Both the position numbers and the translations under genes were made by a program. Shown here in pieces: positions 37,436 to 46,605 of a stretch of DNA of 64,000 nt. Each line of letters opens with the position of its first letter. The first letter of the stretch is position 1. The notes beneath the pieces are model-generated. The model was given only the letters and a program-made list of their open reading frames with translations, had not been told where the DNA came from and did no database searches. This stretch comes from an uncultured Muribaculaceae bacterium. GTDB lineage: Bacteria > Bacteroidota > Bacteroidia > Bacteroidales > Muribaculaceae. The DNA is taken from contig CAJUAT010000002.1 in assembly GCA_910584525.1 (NCBI GenBank), positions 29,183 to 93,182 of the forward strand. Reading direction: 5' to 3'.

Positions 37436-38347
37436 ATGGAATCGCGCAAAATGGTCAGCGACTACCTGCGCACACTGGTGCTGGAGCGGGGTCTGTCGCA
37501 GAACACCGCCGCGGCATACGGCGTAGACATAAACCATCTTCTTGACTGGTGCGAGGGGTGCGGCAAGGATATCTCTTCTCTTTCTGCCACCGACATCCAT
37601 ACACTCCTCTGCGAGCTGTCGGAGATGGGACTCTCGGCTGCATCGCTCGCACGGTTTGTGTCGGGAATCCGCGGTTTCTTCAAATATTGCCGCACGCGCA
37701 ATGTACTCGACGCAGATCCGTCGGAACTCATAGAGATGCCCCGACGCGGGCGCCATCTTCCCGACGTGCTCAGCGTGGAAGAGATTGACGCCATGATATC
37801 GGCCATCGACACATCGAAGGATGAGGCTCTGCGCAACCGCACGATAGTGGAGACATTATACGGCAGCGGACTTCGCGTGTCGGAACTCACGGGGCTGCGG
37901 CTGTCGCGACTCTCTCTCCCTGAAGAATGCGCCATTGTCGAGGGTAAAGGTTCGAAACAGCGGCTTGTGCCCTTGTCGCCGGTGTCTGTGTCGTTGCTGC
38001 AGTCATACCTTGAACAGCGTATCCATGGCCCCATAAAGCCCGGCAACGAGGATATTATCTTTCTGAACCGCCGCGGCGCGGCGATGACGCGGGTCATGGT
38101 GTTCTACATAATCCGCGACCTTGCCGCCGCTGCCGGCATCACCCGGAAAGTATCTCCGCACACGCTTCGCCACAGCTTCGCCACACACCTCTTGCAAGGC
38201 GGCGCCAACCTCCGCGCCATCCAGGCCCTCCTCGGCCACGAGTCAATAGCCACAACAGAGATATACCTCCATCTCGACCGCTCCTTCCTCCGCTCCGAAC
38301 TCCTCAACCACCACCCACACTACGCCAACCCCACATCCGCCACATAA
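37436..38347 (+). CDS. xerD: Tyrosine recombinase XerD
   Basis: 303 residues. Resolves chromosome dimers at dif with a XerC partner. N-terminal SAM-like DNA-binding domain (MVSDYLRTLVLERGLSQNTA) and C-terminal catalytic domain with Arg in LYGSGLRVSELTGLR, His-x-x-Arg in SPHTLRHSFATHLLQGG, His in LLGHESIATTEIYLH and Tyr in the same segment. Full set of catalytic residues present. The stop codon lies in a 9-base tandem repeat. Paralogous XerD-like integrases exist, but context and length fit XerD. Confidence 0.9.
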   Translation: MESRKMVSDYLRTLVLERGLSQNTAAAYGVDINHLLDWCEGCGKDISSLSATDIHTLLCELSEMGLSAASLARFVSGIRGFFKYCRTRNVLDADPSELIEMPRRGRHLPDVLSVEEIDAMISAIDTSKDEALRNRTIVETLYGSGLRVSELTGLRLSRLSLPEECAIVEGKGSKQRLVPLSPVSVSLLQSYLEQRIHGPIKPGNEDIIFLNRRGAAMTRVMVFYIIRDLAAAAGITRKVSPHTLRHSFATHLLQGGANLRAIQALLGHESIATTEIYLHLDRSFLRSELLNHHPHYANPTSAT

Positions 38348-38402
38348 ATCACATCCCTCACATCTCTCACATAAGTCACATAAGTCACATAAGTCTCATC
38401 CC
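38340..38402 (+). repeat. Nonamer tandem repeat at the 3' end of xerD
   Basis: Seven 9-base units of the form TCACATAAG/TCACATCCC, three of them identical (38367-38393). The array covers the xerD stop codon. Confidence 0.85.
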
Positions 38403-38497
38403 TCCTGTTTGCATTTGTTAAAATTTACAATCGGGAACAATATTAGAGGCAATAAAGTTGTTTTCTATAAAGATACGTTAAAAAAGACTCAGCAGTT

Positions 38498-39064
38498 ATG
38501 AAAAAGACTATCGTGACGTCGATGCTTGCATTGTCAGCATTCGCCGCTCCGGCCATGGCCGGCAACTGGTATGCCGGTGGCAGCATCGGTTTCATGCACA
38601 GAAGCGACAAAGAGGATGGCACCACCAACGAGTTCACCGTTCAGCCCGAAGTAGGCTATAACTTCAACAATCGGTGGGCTTTCGGCGGACGTGTAGGATA
38701 CACCTACCGCAATTATGCAGGTCAGGATGTGAACCTCAACATCTTCAACATCAACCCCTACGCTCGCTTCACCTATTACCGCACGAGCAACAACCTCGTC
38801 CAGCTCTTTGTTGACGGCACGGTAGGAGTCGGTCTCGGTTCCACTTCCAGGTCGGGCGAATCGGGTACAGCCTGCTCCTATGAGGTAGGTCTTCTTCCCG
38901 GCATAGCCTTCAACATCACCGACCACTTCACCATCCTCGCACATCTCGGCTTTGTAGGTTACCACGGTGCCAACAACCGCGCCAAAGAAGGCGGAGAACC
39001 CGAATATGGCGGCGTAAACTTCTCCTCCAAGAACCTCTCCGTAGGTCTCTACTACAACTTCTGA
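38498..39064 (+). CDS. Small outer membrane beta-barrel protein
   Basis: 188 residues; signal peptide MKKTIVTSMLALSAFAAPAM ending AMA-G. Mature part begins NWYAGGSIGFMHRS and shows eight or so amphipathic strands, ending LSVGLYYNF with a terminal Phe, as in OmpA/OmpW-type 8-strand barrels (outer membrane protein beta-barrel domain). No OmpA peptidoglycan-binding domain. Function unknown. No clear promoter in the preceding 95 bases. Confidence 0.82.
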   Translation: MKKTIVTSMLALSAFAAPAMAGNWYAGGSIGFMHRSDKEDGTTNEFTVQPEVGYNFNNRWAFGGRVGYTYRNYAGQDVNLNIFNINPYARFTYYRTSNNLVQLFVDGTVGVGLGSTSRSGESGTACSYEVGLLPGIAFNITDHFTILAHLGFVGYHGANNRAKEGGEPEYGGVNFSSKNLSVGLYYNF

Positions 39065-39115
39065 TCATACTCCCCATCTCCTCCGAATCAGAGAGAGATA
39101 AACTCCAGATAACTG

Positions 39116-39159
39116 AGAGAGGTAAGCTCCACATGACGGCGCTTACCTCTCTTATTTTT
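39116..39159 (+). terminator. Terminator of the barrel gene
   Basis: A perfect 12-bp stem (39116-39127 with 39141-39152), 13-base loop, then TATTTTT. It lies between convergent genes. Confidence 0.75.
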
Positions 39160-39189
39160 ATTTCGGTATGAATTTATCTCGGGGCGCGA

Positions 39190-39942
39190 TTATTTCGGGG
39201 TGATTGTGAAGGTTATGGTACCTTTTGCATCCGGGGCGTCGGGTTTGGCGTTCCAGCGGGCGGAACGGGCGCAGGCCTCGCATTTAGAGCGTATTTCCGC
39301 CGAGGCTCCCCCTCTACGCGCTTTTGCCGAGATTACCGTGCCCTGGGCATTGATCACCACATCCACGACGACTGTCACGGTATGGTTGAGGGACACCGTC
39401 GGCTTTGGACAACCTTTGAACACGCGGCCGCTCACAACGCCGGCAGTTCCCACACCGGTACCTCCGGCACCGGTACCGCTGTTCTTGCCATCGCGCATAC
39501 CGTTGGCGCCGCCGAAGGCCTTCGCCGTCTTTGACGTCACTTTCTTCCGTTCCTCGTCGCTGACTGAAGGCGTTGTGGATTTCACCTCCGATTTCTTGGG
39601 GGTGTCTACCTTCTTCTTTACCGGGGGTGCAGGCTTGGGGTTGGTACCTTTCTCAACCTTACGCACATTGTCGGTTTCCGCTTTCTCGGGAGCACCTTTC
39701 ACGGCTGGTGCCGGCTCGTCATGCGTCACGGCGTCGGGCTCGCCGAGGTCGTGCACCAGCTCCGGCTCCAGCAATGTCTCCTCCTCCATGGGCGCCATGG
39801 TAATCTCGGGCACCGATGCCTCGGCAAGCTCCCTGCCACTGTAGTCGACCTTGCCGAACCACAATGCCAGCAACAGCAACGCCACCGACACCAGCGTGAT
39901 GATACCGGCAATCAGAGAATCCTTACGTTGCCTCGGCGTCAT
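39190..39942 (-). CDS. TonB-like energy transducer
   Basis: 250 residues. One N-terminal membrane helix (AGIITLVSVALLLLALWFG), a long Pro/Lys/Glu-rich periplasmic spacer (PKPAPPVKKKVDTPKKSE), a Gly-rich stretch, and a C-terminal TonB-family fold (VTVVVDVVINAQGTVISAKA). Couples proton-motive force from ExbB/ExbD to outer membrane receptors, or acts as a TolA-like protein. Last gene of pdxJ-exbB-exbD-tonB, overlapping exbD by 4 bases. Confidence 0.85.
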   Translation of the reverse strand: MTPRQRKDSLIAGIITLVSVALLLLALWFGKVDYSGRELAEASVPEITMAPMEEETLLEPELVHDLGEPDAVTHDEPAPAVKGAPEKAETDNVRKVEKGTNPKPAPPVKKKVDTPKKSEVKSTTPSVSDEERKKVTSKTAKAFGGANGMRDGKNSGTGAGGTGVGTAGVVSGRVFKGCPKPTVSLNHTVTVVVDVVINAQGTVISAKARRGGASAEIRSKCEACARSARWNAKPDAPDAKGTITFTITPK

Positions 39943-40379
39943 GGCGTCACATCCTTAGCCGACGTGGAGAGCACCATCTTGAGCTTATGACGCGCCGCCA
40001 CATCCAGCACCTCGACCACCCGGGCATAATTCACCGCAGAGTCGGCATAAAGAGCCACGGCTCGCGTGGAATCCTGCATCTGAATCTGCGTCAGAGTCCC
40101 TTCAAGAGCCGTAAGGTTCACCTCACGGGCCACCGACTGTACGCCCGTGGAATCATTGCGGTCAGCAACGATATACAGCTTGCTGCCCGCATCTATATAT
40201 ACCTCCGTAAGAGGTTTCTCCGACGTCTGTTCCGAACTCTGGGGCAGATTCACGTCTATGGCCCCGGGATAGATAATCGTGCTCGTGATCACAAAGAATA
40301 TCAGCAGCAGGAATATCACATCGGTCATCGACGACATGGAGAACGTGTCGAGCGACTGGAAATTTCTCTTTAGTGCCAT
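39939..40379 (-). CDS. ExbD/TolR biopolymer transport protein
   Basis: 146 residues. N-terminal membrane helix with the conserved acidic residue: SMTDVIFLLLIFFVITSTII, where the Asp is the proton-coupling residue of the family. The periplasmic domain follows (AIDVNLPQSSEQ). Partner of the adjacent ExbB; start 6 bases after exbB. Confidence 0.92.
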   Translation of the reverse strand: MALKRNFQSLDTFSMSSMTDVIFLLLIFFVITSTIIYPGAIDVNLPQSSEQTSEKPLTEVYIDAGSKLYIVADRNDSTGVQSVAREVNLTALEGTLTQIQMQDSTRAVALYADSAVNYARVVEVLDVAARHKLKMVLSTSAKDVTP

Positions 40380-40385
40380 GAGGTG

Positions 40386-41012
40386 TTACGCTGCCGGTTC
40401 GTTGAGAAGATCCATGAACTCCATAGTGCTCGACTCGAGCGAGTTCATCACGGTGTTGATACGCGCCACGAGATAGTTGTAGGCAAACAGGGCGATGATA
40501 CCTACCACGAGGCCGGCCACGGTGGTGACAAGAGCCTGGTAGATACCCGATGAGAGCACGGTGATGTTGGCCTGCGCGCCGGCGCTTGCCAGCGAGAAGA
40601 AGGCCTGGATCATGCCCACCACCGTACCGAGGAAACCAAGCATGGGAGCTCCGGCAGCCGTGGTGGAGAGCCATGGCAATCCTTTGCCAAGCGCCGACAC
40701 CTCGATATTGCCCGTATTCTCTATGGCCACAAGTATATCGTTCATGGGACGTCCTATGCGCGACAACCCTTTGGCTATCAGACGCGAATAGGGTGTGTCG
40801 CTCTTCTTGCAGAGATTATATGCCGATTCTATGTCACCGTCGTGTATGCACTCGCGTATGCGGTCCATGAACGTCTTGTCGCGGCGTGCCGCCCGGTTCA
40901 CTACTATAAAGCGTTCCGTGAACACGTAAATCACCACTATCAGCAATATTGCCAGCGGTATCATGATATAGCCGCCATCCATTATCAGCGACCAGAACGA
41001 TAAGGTTTGCAT
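40386..41012 (-). CDS. ExbB/TolQ/MotA family proton channel
   Basis: 208 residues, three membrane helices (GGYIMIPLAILLIVVIYVFT first). Family block GLPWLSTTAAGAPMLGFLGT VVGMIQAF region and the last helix region LVTTVAGLVVGIIALFAYNY. Forms the inner membrane motor with ExbD. Follows pdxJ by 24 bases in the same direction, the standard Bacteroidota arrangement. Confidence 0.92.
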   Translation of the reverse strand: MQTLSFWSLIMDGGYIMIPLAILLIVVIYVFTERFIVVNRAARRDKTFMDRIRECIHDGDIESAYNLCKKSDTPYSRLIAKGLSRIGRPMNDILVAIENTGNIEVSALGKGLPWLSTTAAGAPMLGFLGTVVGMIQAFFSLASAGAQANITVLSSGIYQALVTTVAGLVVGIIALFAYNYLVARINTVMNSLESSTMEFMDLLNEPAA

Positions 41013-41036
41013 TATCTTTACAGTCTTACAGGTTTG

Positions 41037-41756
41037 TCAGTGTTTCTTGAGGCAATCGAGGTATGCCTTTATGGTTGCGTCGATGCCGAGATATAGGGCG
41101 TCGGAGATTATGGCGTGACCTATGCTCACCTCGTCGAGGTTAGGAATAGAGTCGGCGAAGAAAGCGAGGTTCCGCAGGTTGAGGTCATGACCGGCGTTAA
41201 GACCGAGGCCGCATTTGGCGGCGGTGCGGGCGGCAGCCACGAAAGGAGCCACAGCCTTGGCGGGATCCTCCCCGTAGCCATCGGCATACGGTTTGGTATA
41301 CAGCTCCACCCTGTCGGCGCCGGCACGGGCCGCGGCCTCTATCTGCTCAGGCTCCGCAGCCACGAATATCGATACCCGGACACCCCATTCCTTCAGACGG
41401 TTCACGATGCCGGAAAGGAAGTCCATATTTGCGATGACATCCCAGCCGGCGCTGCTGGTGAGCTGTCCGGGGGCGTCCGGCACCAGCGTGGCCTGTGCCG
41501 GCCGTGCTTCCCTGACAATCTCCATGAAACGCTCGTCGGGGTAACCCTCGATGTTGAACTCCGTTTTAACCACGGGAGCCAGCTCCGCGACATCGGCACG
41601 CGTGATATGCCGCTCGTCGGGCCGCGGATGTACCGTGATGCCCTCGGCTCCGCACGTCTCACAATACTCCGCAAACCGCTTCACATCAGGCACATTCTCG
41701 CCTCGCGCATTGCGCAATGTCGCCACCTTATTGATGTTTACACTAAGTCGTGTCAT
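41037..41756 (-). CDS. pdxJ: Pyridoxine 5'-phosphate synthase
   Basis: 239 residues. Condenses 1-deoxyxylulose 5-phosphate and 3-amino-2-oxopropyl phosphate to PNP. Motifs: [17 protein letters not shown] (phosphate loop and catalytic His region differ slightly), [33 protein letters not shown] (Glu), and [18 protein letters not shown]. First gene of the exbB/exbD/tonB unit; divergent from the CBS-nadK pair across 159 bases. Confidence 0.95.
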   Translation of the reverse strand: MTRLSVNINKVATLRNARGENVPDVKRFAEYCETCGAEGITVHPRPDERHITRADVAELAPVVKTEFNIEGYPDERFMEIVREARPAQATLVPDAPGQLTSSAGWDVIANMDFLSGIVNRLKEWGVRVSIFVAAEPEQIEAAARAGADRVELYTKPYADGYGEDPAKAVAPFVAAARTAAKCGLGLNAGHDLNLRNLAFFADSIPNLDEVSIGHAIISDALYLGIDATIKAYLDCLKKH

Positions 41757-41771
41757 CTTTTTTTACCGATT

Positions 41772-41804
41772 TTTGCCGTTTTCGGCATAGTTTTTGTACC
41801 TTTA
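41772..41804 (+). promoter_or_regulatory. Possible promoter of the CBS-nadK operon
   Basis: TTTG (41772-41775), 21-base spacer, TACCTTTA (41797-41804), one base off the -7 consensus. It lies within the divergent gap with pdxJ. Confidence 0.4.
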
Positions 41805-41915
41805 CCGAATAATCAGACGTTAAACATATATACGGCGCTCTGCAGTGCCAATGTCCAGTCCATTGCAGATGCAAATTTAACAAAAAAAAGAGAATAACCG
41901 AAATCAGGAAAGGAA

Positions 41916-42419
41916 ATGAAAGCAAAAGAAGCCATATCTCCCAGAGCGCGAAAAGGTGCGTCAGAGGGGCTGCCGCACATATGTGGGGAGCTGCCCCTGC
42001 TGGAGGTACTGCCTCTGTTGCTTGACTCGCCGACCAGGGAGCTGTGCGTCGACCAGGAGGGTGAGTCATTGGGGATGATAGACCAGAGTTCGATGCTGGA
42101 GGCCTTGGGGCATATGATAACGCCACGCGACGACAGCAGCATACTGACAGTGAGCTGCACGCCCGCCGACTACAGCGCTTCACACATAGCCCGAGCCATC
42201 GAGGACTCCGACGTGCACCTCGTGGATCTTTTCACCACCCCGACCCATGATGGAAAACTGAATGTGACGCTGAGGGTAAGGTGCTCCGACCCCACGCCCG
42301 TGGCACACAACCTCGAACGGTACGGGTACACGGTGACCGACATGTACGGCGACTGCTCCCGAGAGCATACAGCCGTCGCAGAACGCCTCCTCGCCCTTAA
42401 AGCTCTTATGGACGTATGA
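41916..42419 (+). CDS. CBS/ACT-like domain protein
   Basis: 167 residues. N-terminal half resembles a CBS pair (PLLEVLPLLLDSPTRELCVD then GESLGMIDQSSMLEALGHMI); C-terminal half (SASHIARAIEDSDVHLVDLF) looks like an ACT-type regulatory domain, as in AcuB-like proteins. Probably a ligand-sensing cytoplasmic protein. The stop overlaps the nadK start, a conserved pairing in Bacteroidota, so a link to NAD(P) metabolism is plausible but inferred. Confidence 0.8.
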   Translation: MKAKEAISPRARKGASEGLPHICGELPLLEVLPLLLDSPTRELCVDQEGESLGMIDQSSMLEALGHMITPRDDSSILTVSCTPADYSASHIARAIEDSDVHLVDLFTTPTHDGKLNVTLRVRCSDPTPVAHNLERYGYTVTDMYGDCSREHTAVAERLLALKALMDV

Positions 42420-43297
42420 AGAAAATAGCCATCTACGGCAATCCCCGTCAGAACGGATATATCTCCAGGATAGCCGATTTTCTGCACACCCTGGAGGCTG
42501 CAGACACGGAGCTATGGCTCTACGACGAGTTCGGCAGCTGGCTGCGGCGCAACGGCGTGACAGGATCCTGGAGACTGACATCAGTCCTCCCCGCCGATGT
42601 ATGGCGTCTCGTGAGCATCGGCGGCGACGGCACTTTCCTGCGCACGGCCCGCTGGGCAGGAAAGTCGCAGGTCCCCATTCTCGGCATAAACACCGGACAT
42701 CTCGGTTTCCTCGCAAGCTACTCCTTCGACGAGACCGACGAGCTGCTGCACGAGCTCCTCGAAGGAGGCGGTAAAATAGAGCCCAGGATGGTGCTCCGGC
42801 TCCATTCTGACTCGCTTCCCGAAGGAATATGGCCTTATGCACTCAACGAAGTAGCCATTCTCAAATGCGACACAGCCTCGATGCTCACCGCCCGCACATG
42901 GATTGACTCTCATTATCTGGCCGACTACCTCGCCGACGGCCTTATCATGGCCACACCCACCGGCTCCACAGCTTACAACCTTTCCGTGGGAGGGCCTATA
43001 ATAGAACCCACCGTGGAGAACATAGTGCTCTCCCCGGTGGCTCCTCATTCATTGACCATGCGTCCGCTGGTTGTCGGCGGCAAATCCACAGTGGACGTGG
43101 CCGTATTCTCAAAGCCCCAAAGATGCCGCATAAGTATCGACGGCAGGGCTTTCTCCATCAAATGCGATTCGGGCGCCACGCAATCGGCGCCTACGCTGCG
43201 AGTCACCAAGGCTGACTTTCACGTCAACATTCTCCGGCGTCCCGACAGCGATTTCGCCGACATACTCCGCAAGAAACTCCTCTGGGGCCAGCGATAG
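42416..43297 (+). CDS. nadK: NAD kinase
   Basis: 293 residues. Phosphorylates NAD to NADP. Motifs: VSIGGDGTFLRTARWAG (GGDGT with catalytic Asp), GINTGHLGFLASYSFDE, and MATPTGSTAYNLSVGGPII. Start codon overlaps the CBS-protein stop by 4 bases. Ends 24 bases before the converging subtilase gene; no clear terminator seen in that short gap. Confidence 0.96.
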   Translation: MKKIAIYGNPRQNGYISRIADFLHTLEAADTELWLYDEFGSWLRRNGVTGSWRLTSVLPADVWRLVSIGGDGTFLRTARWAGKSQVPILGINTGHLGFLASYSFDETDELLHELLEGGGKIEPRMVLRLHSDSLPEGIWPYALNEVAILKCDTASMLTARTWIDSHYLADYLADGLIMATPTGSTAYNLSVGGPIIEPTVENIVLSPVAPHSLTMRPLVVGGKSTVDVAVFSKPQRCRISIDGRAFSIKCDSGATQSAPTLRVTKADFHVNILRRPDSDFADILRKKLLWGQR

Positions 43298-43320
43298 TAT
43301 GCCTCTCTTAGAGCTTGCTC

Positions 43321-45495
43321 TTATTTCGCGAATTTGACAGCTTTTGTCTTGTTGCCGGCGGTCACGCGCATCACGTAAACACCTGCGGGAAGTCCGGCGG
43401 CGTCATAGTTCACCGAAGAACCCGCCTCATTAACGGCTGCCACCCTGCGCCCCGACATATCGTATACATCCACGAGCACGGCATCGGCGGCAGGCACCAC
43501 TATATGCCATACATTGCCCGCACCGCGCATCAGCATTATATCGCGTTCATCGGCGATATTTCCCTTTACACCGGCAGTCTCCGCCACCTTTTGGGCAGCC
43601 GCCCACGCATTGAGCATACCTGCGCCCCAGCCCTTCTCCTCAGGGAATTTCTGCGGGTCGGCCGTGGATATCAGCACATCCTTTATCTCGCGGTAAGAGA
43701 GCTGCGGATTTATCTGACGCAGAATGGCAGCCGCACCGGCAGCCACCGGCGACGCCATCGACGTGCCCTGCATGTAGCAGTATTGAACCTTGTCGCCGCT
43801 CACTGAGTCGGTATATGTCACCACAGCATTGCTGCCTGACCTCAGATACCTGTTGCGAGTAGAGAGGAGCACCTGTCCCGGAGCGCACAGGTCGGGAACA
43901 TAACGGCCGTCGAGGGTAGGTCCGTAACTCGAGAAATAGGATATCGTGCGGTTCCTGTAGCTGCCATAGCCCGACGGGCTTGCCGACACGTACGAACCCA
44001 CAGACATCGTGTTGGGACCGCAGGCCATATTGGAATTGGTGCCCTCGCCGGTGATCCTGTCGCCCAGATTCTTGTTGAAAAGGAGGTTTCTGCCGCTGTC
44101 GCTGTAGACATATATGGTCTGTCCCGGCTTGCCGGTCACCAGCAGCCTTATGCGCGTCTCGGATATAATGCCCCCGACTCCGTTGAGGAAAGTGAACAGG
44201 TCGGCGTAATAGCGGCCGTTCACCTCGTTGACACCGAGATAACCGCCAAGCAGCGACTTCTCGTAATATTGCAGGAAAGTGCTTTCGTCGCTGAGGAGCT
44301 CCACGGCGTCAAGGTCGTCGATAAACTGTCCGGCCATACCGTCGGCCTCGACATATCTTTCCTTGCCGGGAACAAGCTTCAGAGTGTAGAGAGGCACGTC
44401 GGGATCGTTGACATTGATGATCTGAAGCTCCACTTCGAAGGGAGTGTCGTCGCGGCCCCATACTGTAATTCCGCCGAGACCCTGGTCGCAGGAATAGGAA
44501 GGGTCGGAGCCTCGCTCGAACACCACCTTCACCGTAGACGACGCATCGGTAAGTTCTTTGACCACGGCCACTGCCTGATGACGCTCGTTACCCGCCGATA
44601 TGCATATCATCATGTCATACTTGTCGGCAAGGGCGTTGAGGGCGTGTGTAAACTCGTCGGAGCCGTCATGAGGACCACCGTTGGAACCCCACGAGAGATT
44701 CATGACAGCCGGCTTGCCCACTGAAAGGGCATATTTGCCTACACGCTCCACGGCGTCAAGAATCTGTGAATCGTAACCCTGTCCCGTGGCCACGATGATG
44801 TCGGCACCGGGAGCCATGCCCCGCAGGTCGTCGCTACCCTCCGGAGCTTTGAAGGAGCCGGCCATGGTGCCCAGCACATGCGACCCATGGGTCTGTTTAG
44901 TGTCGTCGGTGCGGAAGCCCAAAAGCTTCTCCCCTGCATATATCGTGGGAATCCCCTTGCCGTCGGGATATATGTATGCCGCCTTCACGCGGGTGTTGCC
45001 CAGCGAATCACGGAAATTGGGATTGTTCACATCTATTCCTGTGTCGTAAACGCCGGCCACTACGCCGGTGCCGTCATAGCTTGCCGGAAGGTCTTTGGCA
45101 TTCCACACATAATTAACTCGTGAATAGTTACGCGCCAACTTGTTGTGCATTTCGAGCTTACGCGCGGCGCTTGCCGAACGTACACCCTTCAGCGCCACAA
45201 TATTGTCGGCCATAGGGGGCGGCACTGTTACCACCGCCACATTGCCGGGATATTCTCTGACGGAGGCGCCGGCGCGGCGCATACGGTCAAGAGTGGCGTC
45301 GTCGTCATAACGCACGAGCAGCTCCACTCCCGTGTTGGCTGCCACCTTGGCCCGGCCGTCATTCACGGCGTCAAGCCTGCTGTCAAGCTGTCGTTCGCTG
45401 ATTGCCATACGGTCGGCAACCGACAGTCGCGTCTGGCCATACATGCCTGCCGCAGCTGCAAAAAGGATTAAGGTCGATAGGATTCGTTGATTCAT
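43321..45495 (-). CDS. Secreted subtilisin-like serine protease (S8) with T9SS tail
   Basis: 724 residues from the ATG at 45495; a TTG seven codons earlier is less likely. Signal peptide MNQRILSTLILFAAAAGMYG. Catalytic triad intact: Asp151 in VAGVYDTGIDV, His203 in QTHGSHVLGT, Ser579 in GTSMASPVAAG. An inserted beta domain lies between His and Ser. The C-terminus (DVYDMSGRRVAAV to AVKFAK) is a type A type IX secretion sorting domain, so the protease is probably exported to the cell surface. Own unit after secG. Confidence 0.92.
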   Translation of the reverse strand: MNQRILSTLILFAAAAGMYGQTRLSVADRMAISERQLDSRLDAVNDGRAKVAANTGVELLVRYDDDATLDRMRRAGASVREYPGNVAVVTVPPPMADNIVALKGVRSASAARKLEMHNKLARNYSRVNYVWNAKDLPASYDGTGVVAGVYDTGIDVNNPNFRDSLGNTRVKAAYIYPDGKGIPTIYAGEKLLGFRTDDTKQTHGSHVLGTMAGSFKAPEGSDDLRGMAPGADIIVATGQGYDSQILDAVERVGKYALSVGKPAVMNLSWGSNGGPHDGSDEFTHALNALADKYDMMICISAGNERHQAVAVVKELTDASSTVKVVFERGSDPSYSCDQGLGGITVWGRDDTPFEVELQIINVNDPDVPLYTLKLVPGKERYVEADGMAGQFIDDLDAVELLSDESTFLQYYEKSLLGGYLGVNEVNGRYYADLFTFLNGVGGIISETRIRLLVTGKPGQTIYVYSDSGRNLLFNKNLGDRITGEGTNSNMACGPNTMSVGSYVSASPSGYGSYRNRTISYFSSYGPTLDGRYVPDLCAPGQVLLSTRNRYLRSGSNAVVTYTDSVSGDKVQYCYMQGTSMASPVAAGAAAILRQINPQLSYREIKDVLISTADPQKFPEEKGWGAGMLNAWAAAQKVAETAGVKGNIADERDIMLMRGAGNVWHIVVPAADAVLVDVYDMSGRRVAAVNEAGSSVNYDAAGLPAGVYVMRVTAGNKTKAVKFAK

Positions 45496-45516
45496 GATAT
45501 AAAAATATGCAGTCAA

Positions 45517-45548
45517 GGGGCACGCCTGAGAGTTATCAAGCGTGCCCC
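45517..45548 (-). terminator. Hairpin between secG and the subtilase gene
   Basis: A perfect 9-bp GC-rich stem (45517-45525 with 45540-45548) with a 14-base loop. Reading leftward, no T-run follows directly, so it is a weak terminator or a leader hairpin. Confidence 0.45.
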
Positions 45549-45573
45549 GTGATAAGTTCAGTCCGGGGCCTTA

Positions 45574-45927
45574 TTAATTGGCGGGAGTAGCGGCGGGCGC
45601 AGCAGCGGGTGCTGCGACGGGAGCAGCAGCCGGTGCATTGGCGGGTGCCGGTGCGGCGGCGTTGGGAGTCGGTGCAGCCGCCTCTATGCGCGATACATTC
45701 ACCGGCGTCTTTACCGTGAACGACGTGCATATCGACATCACCGTGATGAAGATTGCAAGACCCCATGTGGCCTTCTCTATGAAGTCGGTGGTCTTACGGT
45801 AACCCAGATACTGGTTGCCGCTCGCATAGTCGGAGGCAAGACCGCCTCCCTTCGATTTCTGTATCAGCACTACCCCTATCAGCAGAAGGGCCGCCAGAAC
45901 TATCAGAATACTGAGAAATATGTACAT
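45574..45927 (-). CDS. secG: Preprotein translocase subunit SecG
   Basis: 117 residues. Two membrane helices (LSILIVLAALLLIGVVLIQK and ATWGLAIFITVMSICTSF) with the cytoplasmic loop KSKGGGLASDYASGNQYLG of SecG. The C-terminal 35 residues are almost only Ala and Pro with some Asn, an extension seen in Bacteroidota SecG. Part of the sigma54-lptE-CHAT-TPR-secG run. Confidence 0.93.
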   Translation of the reverse strand: MYIFLSILIVLAALLLIGVVLIQKSKGGGLASDYASGNQYLGYRKTTDFIEKATWGLAIFITVMSICTSFTVKTPVNVSRIEAAAPTPNAAAPAPANAPAAAPVAAPAAAPAATPAN

Positions 45928-45931
45928 CTTT

Positions 45932-46597
45932 TTAGATTTTTTGCTCTTTCGATTTCTCCTCCAATTCCATCAATTTGCGGAGAAAGCGCATTTGGTCTGC
46001 AAAGTAAATACTTTTTTTTGGATTTTTCAAATTGATTTCGGTAATTATTTCGAGAGCCTTGCTGTAATTGCGCTTTTCAATCATGATTTTGACGAGAGCG
46101 AACGACAATTCAGGGGTTTCGGCGGGAGCAGCCTGTTCGAGCTCTTCCTGCGCAGTCGGTTCCTCCTGCGATGCCGGCTCTTCCGTTTTGTCAGGCTTGT
46201 CGAGGAATGAGTTCAGCAGGTCGGAAGTATCGTCCTGCGGCATGGGAGCGTCATCGGCGCCATTGTCGAGCATCATGGCGGCATAGTCAATGGCCGGAGG
46301 GGCCACAGGTACCTCCTCCGTTTCAGCTGGCGCCGCTGTCGCCGCTCCGCCGAACTCTCCCATGAACCGGTCGATGGTATCTTCAGTGGTCAAAGCCGGT
46401 TTCTCCGTCTCTCCATAAAAGTCGCGGAACTCCTCCGGGTCGACGCCCAGCACTGTCCGTAATGCCGACATGGGGCCTACACCGGCAGCTATACGTCGCA
46501 ACAACGTCTGACGCTCTTCTCCCTCGGCCTCCCGCAATCCCTCGATTGCTGGATATATATAATATGGATATCGCCTGAACGATTCTTCTATTGTCAT
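45932..46597 (-). CDS. TPR-like conserved protein upstream of secG
   Basis: 221 residues, cytoplasmic. N-terminal helical block (TIEESFRRYPYYIYPAIEGL), an acidic Pro/Glu-rich linker (about residues 75-160), and a C-terminal TPR-like pair (FALVKIMIEKRNYSKALEII). Found next to secG in other Bacteroidota. Function unknown. Starts 8 bases after the CHAT gene and ends 4 bases before secG. Confidence 0.75.
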   Translation of the reverse strand: MTIEESFRRYPYYIYPAIEGLREAEGEERQTLLRRIAAGVGPMSALRTVLGVDPEEFRDFYGETEKPALTTEDTIDRFMGEFGGAATAAPAETEEVPVAPPAIDYAAMMLDNGADDAPMPQDDTSDLLNSFLDKPDKTEEPASQEEPTAQEELEQAAPAETPELSFALVKIMIEKRNYSKALEIITEINLKNPKKSIYFADQMRFLRKLMELEEKSKEQKI

Positions 46598-46605
46598 GAT
46601 TACTC

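Noticed and set aside
38340..38402. Possible CRISPR-like array after xerD
   Set aside because: Units are 9 bases with no spacers; a simple tandem repeat.
39200..39844. Plus-strand open frame opposite the TonB-like gene
   Set aside because: The minus-strand gene has a clear membrane helix, Pro-rich spacer and TonB fold, and overlaps exbD properly.
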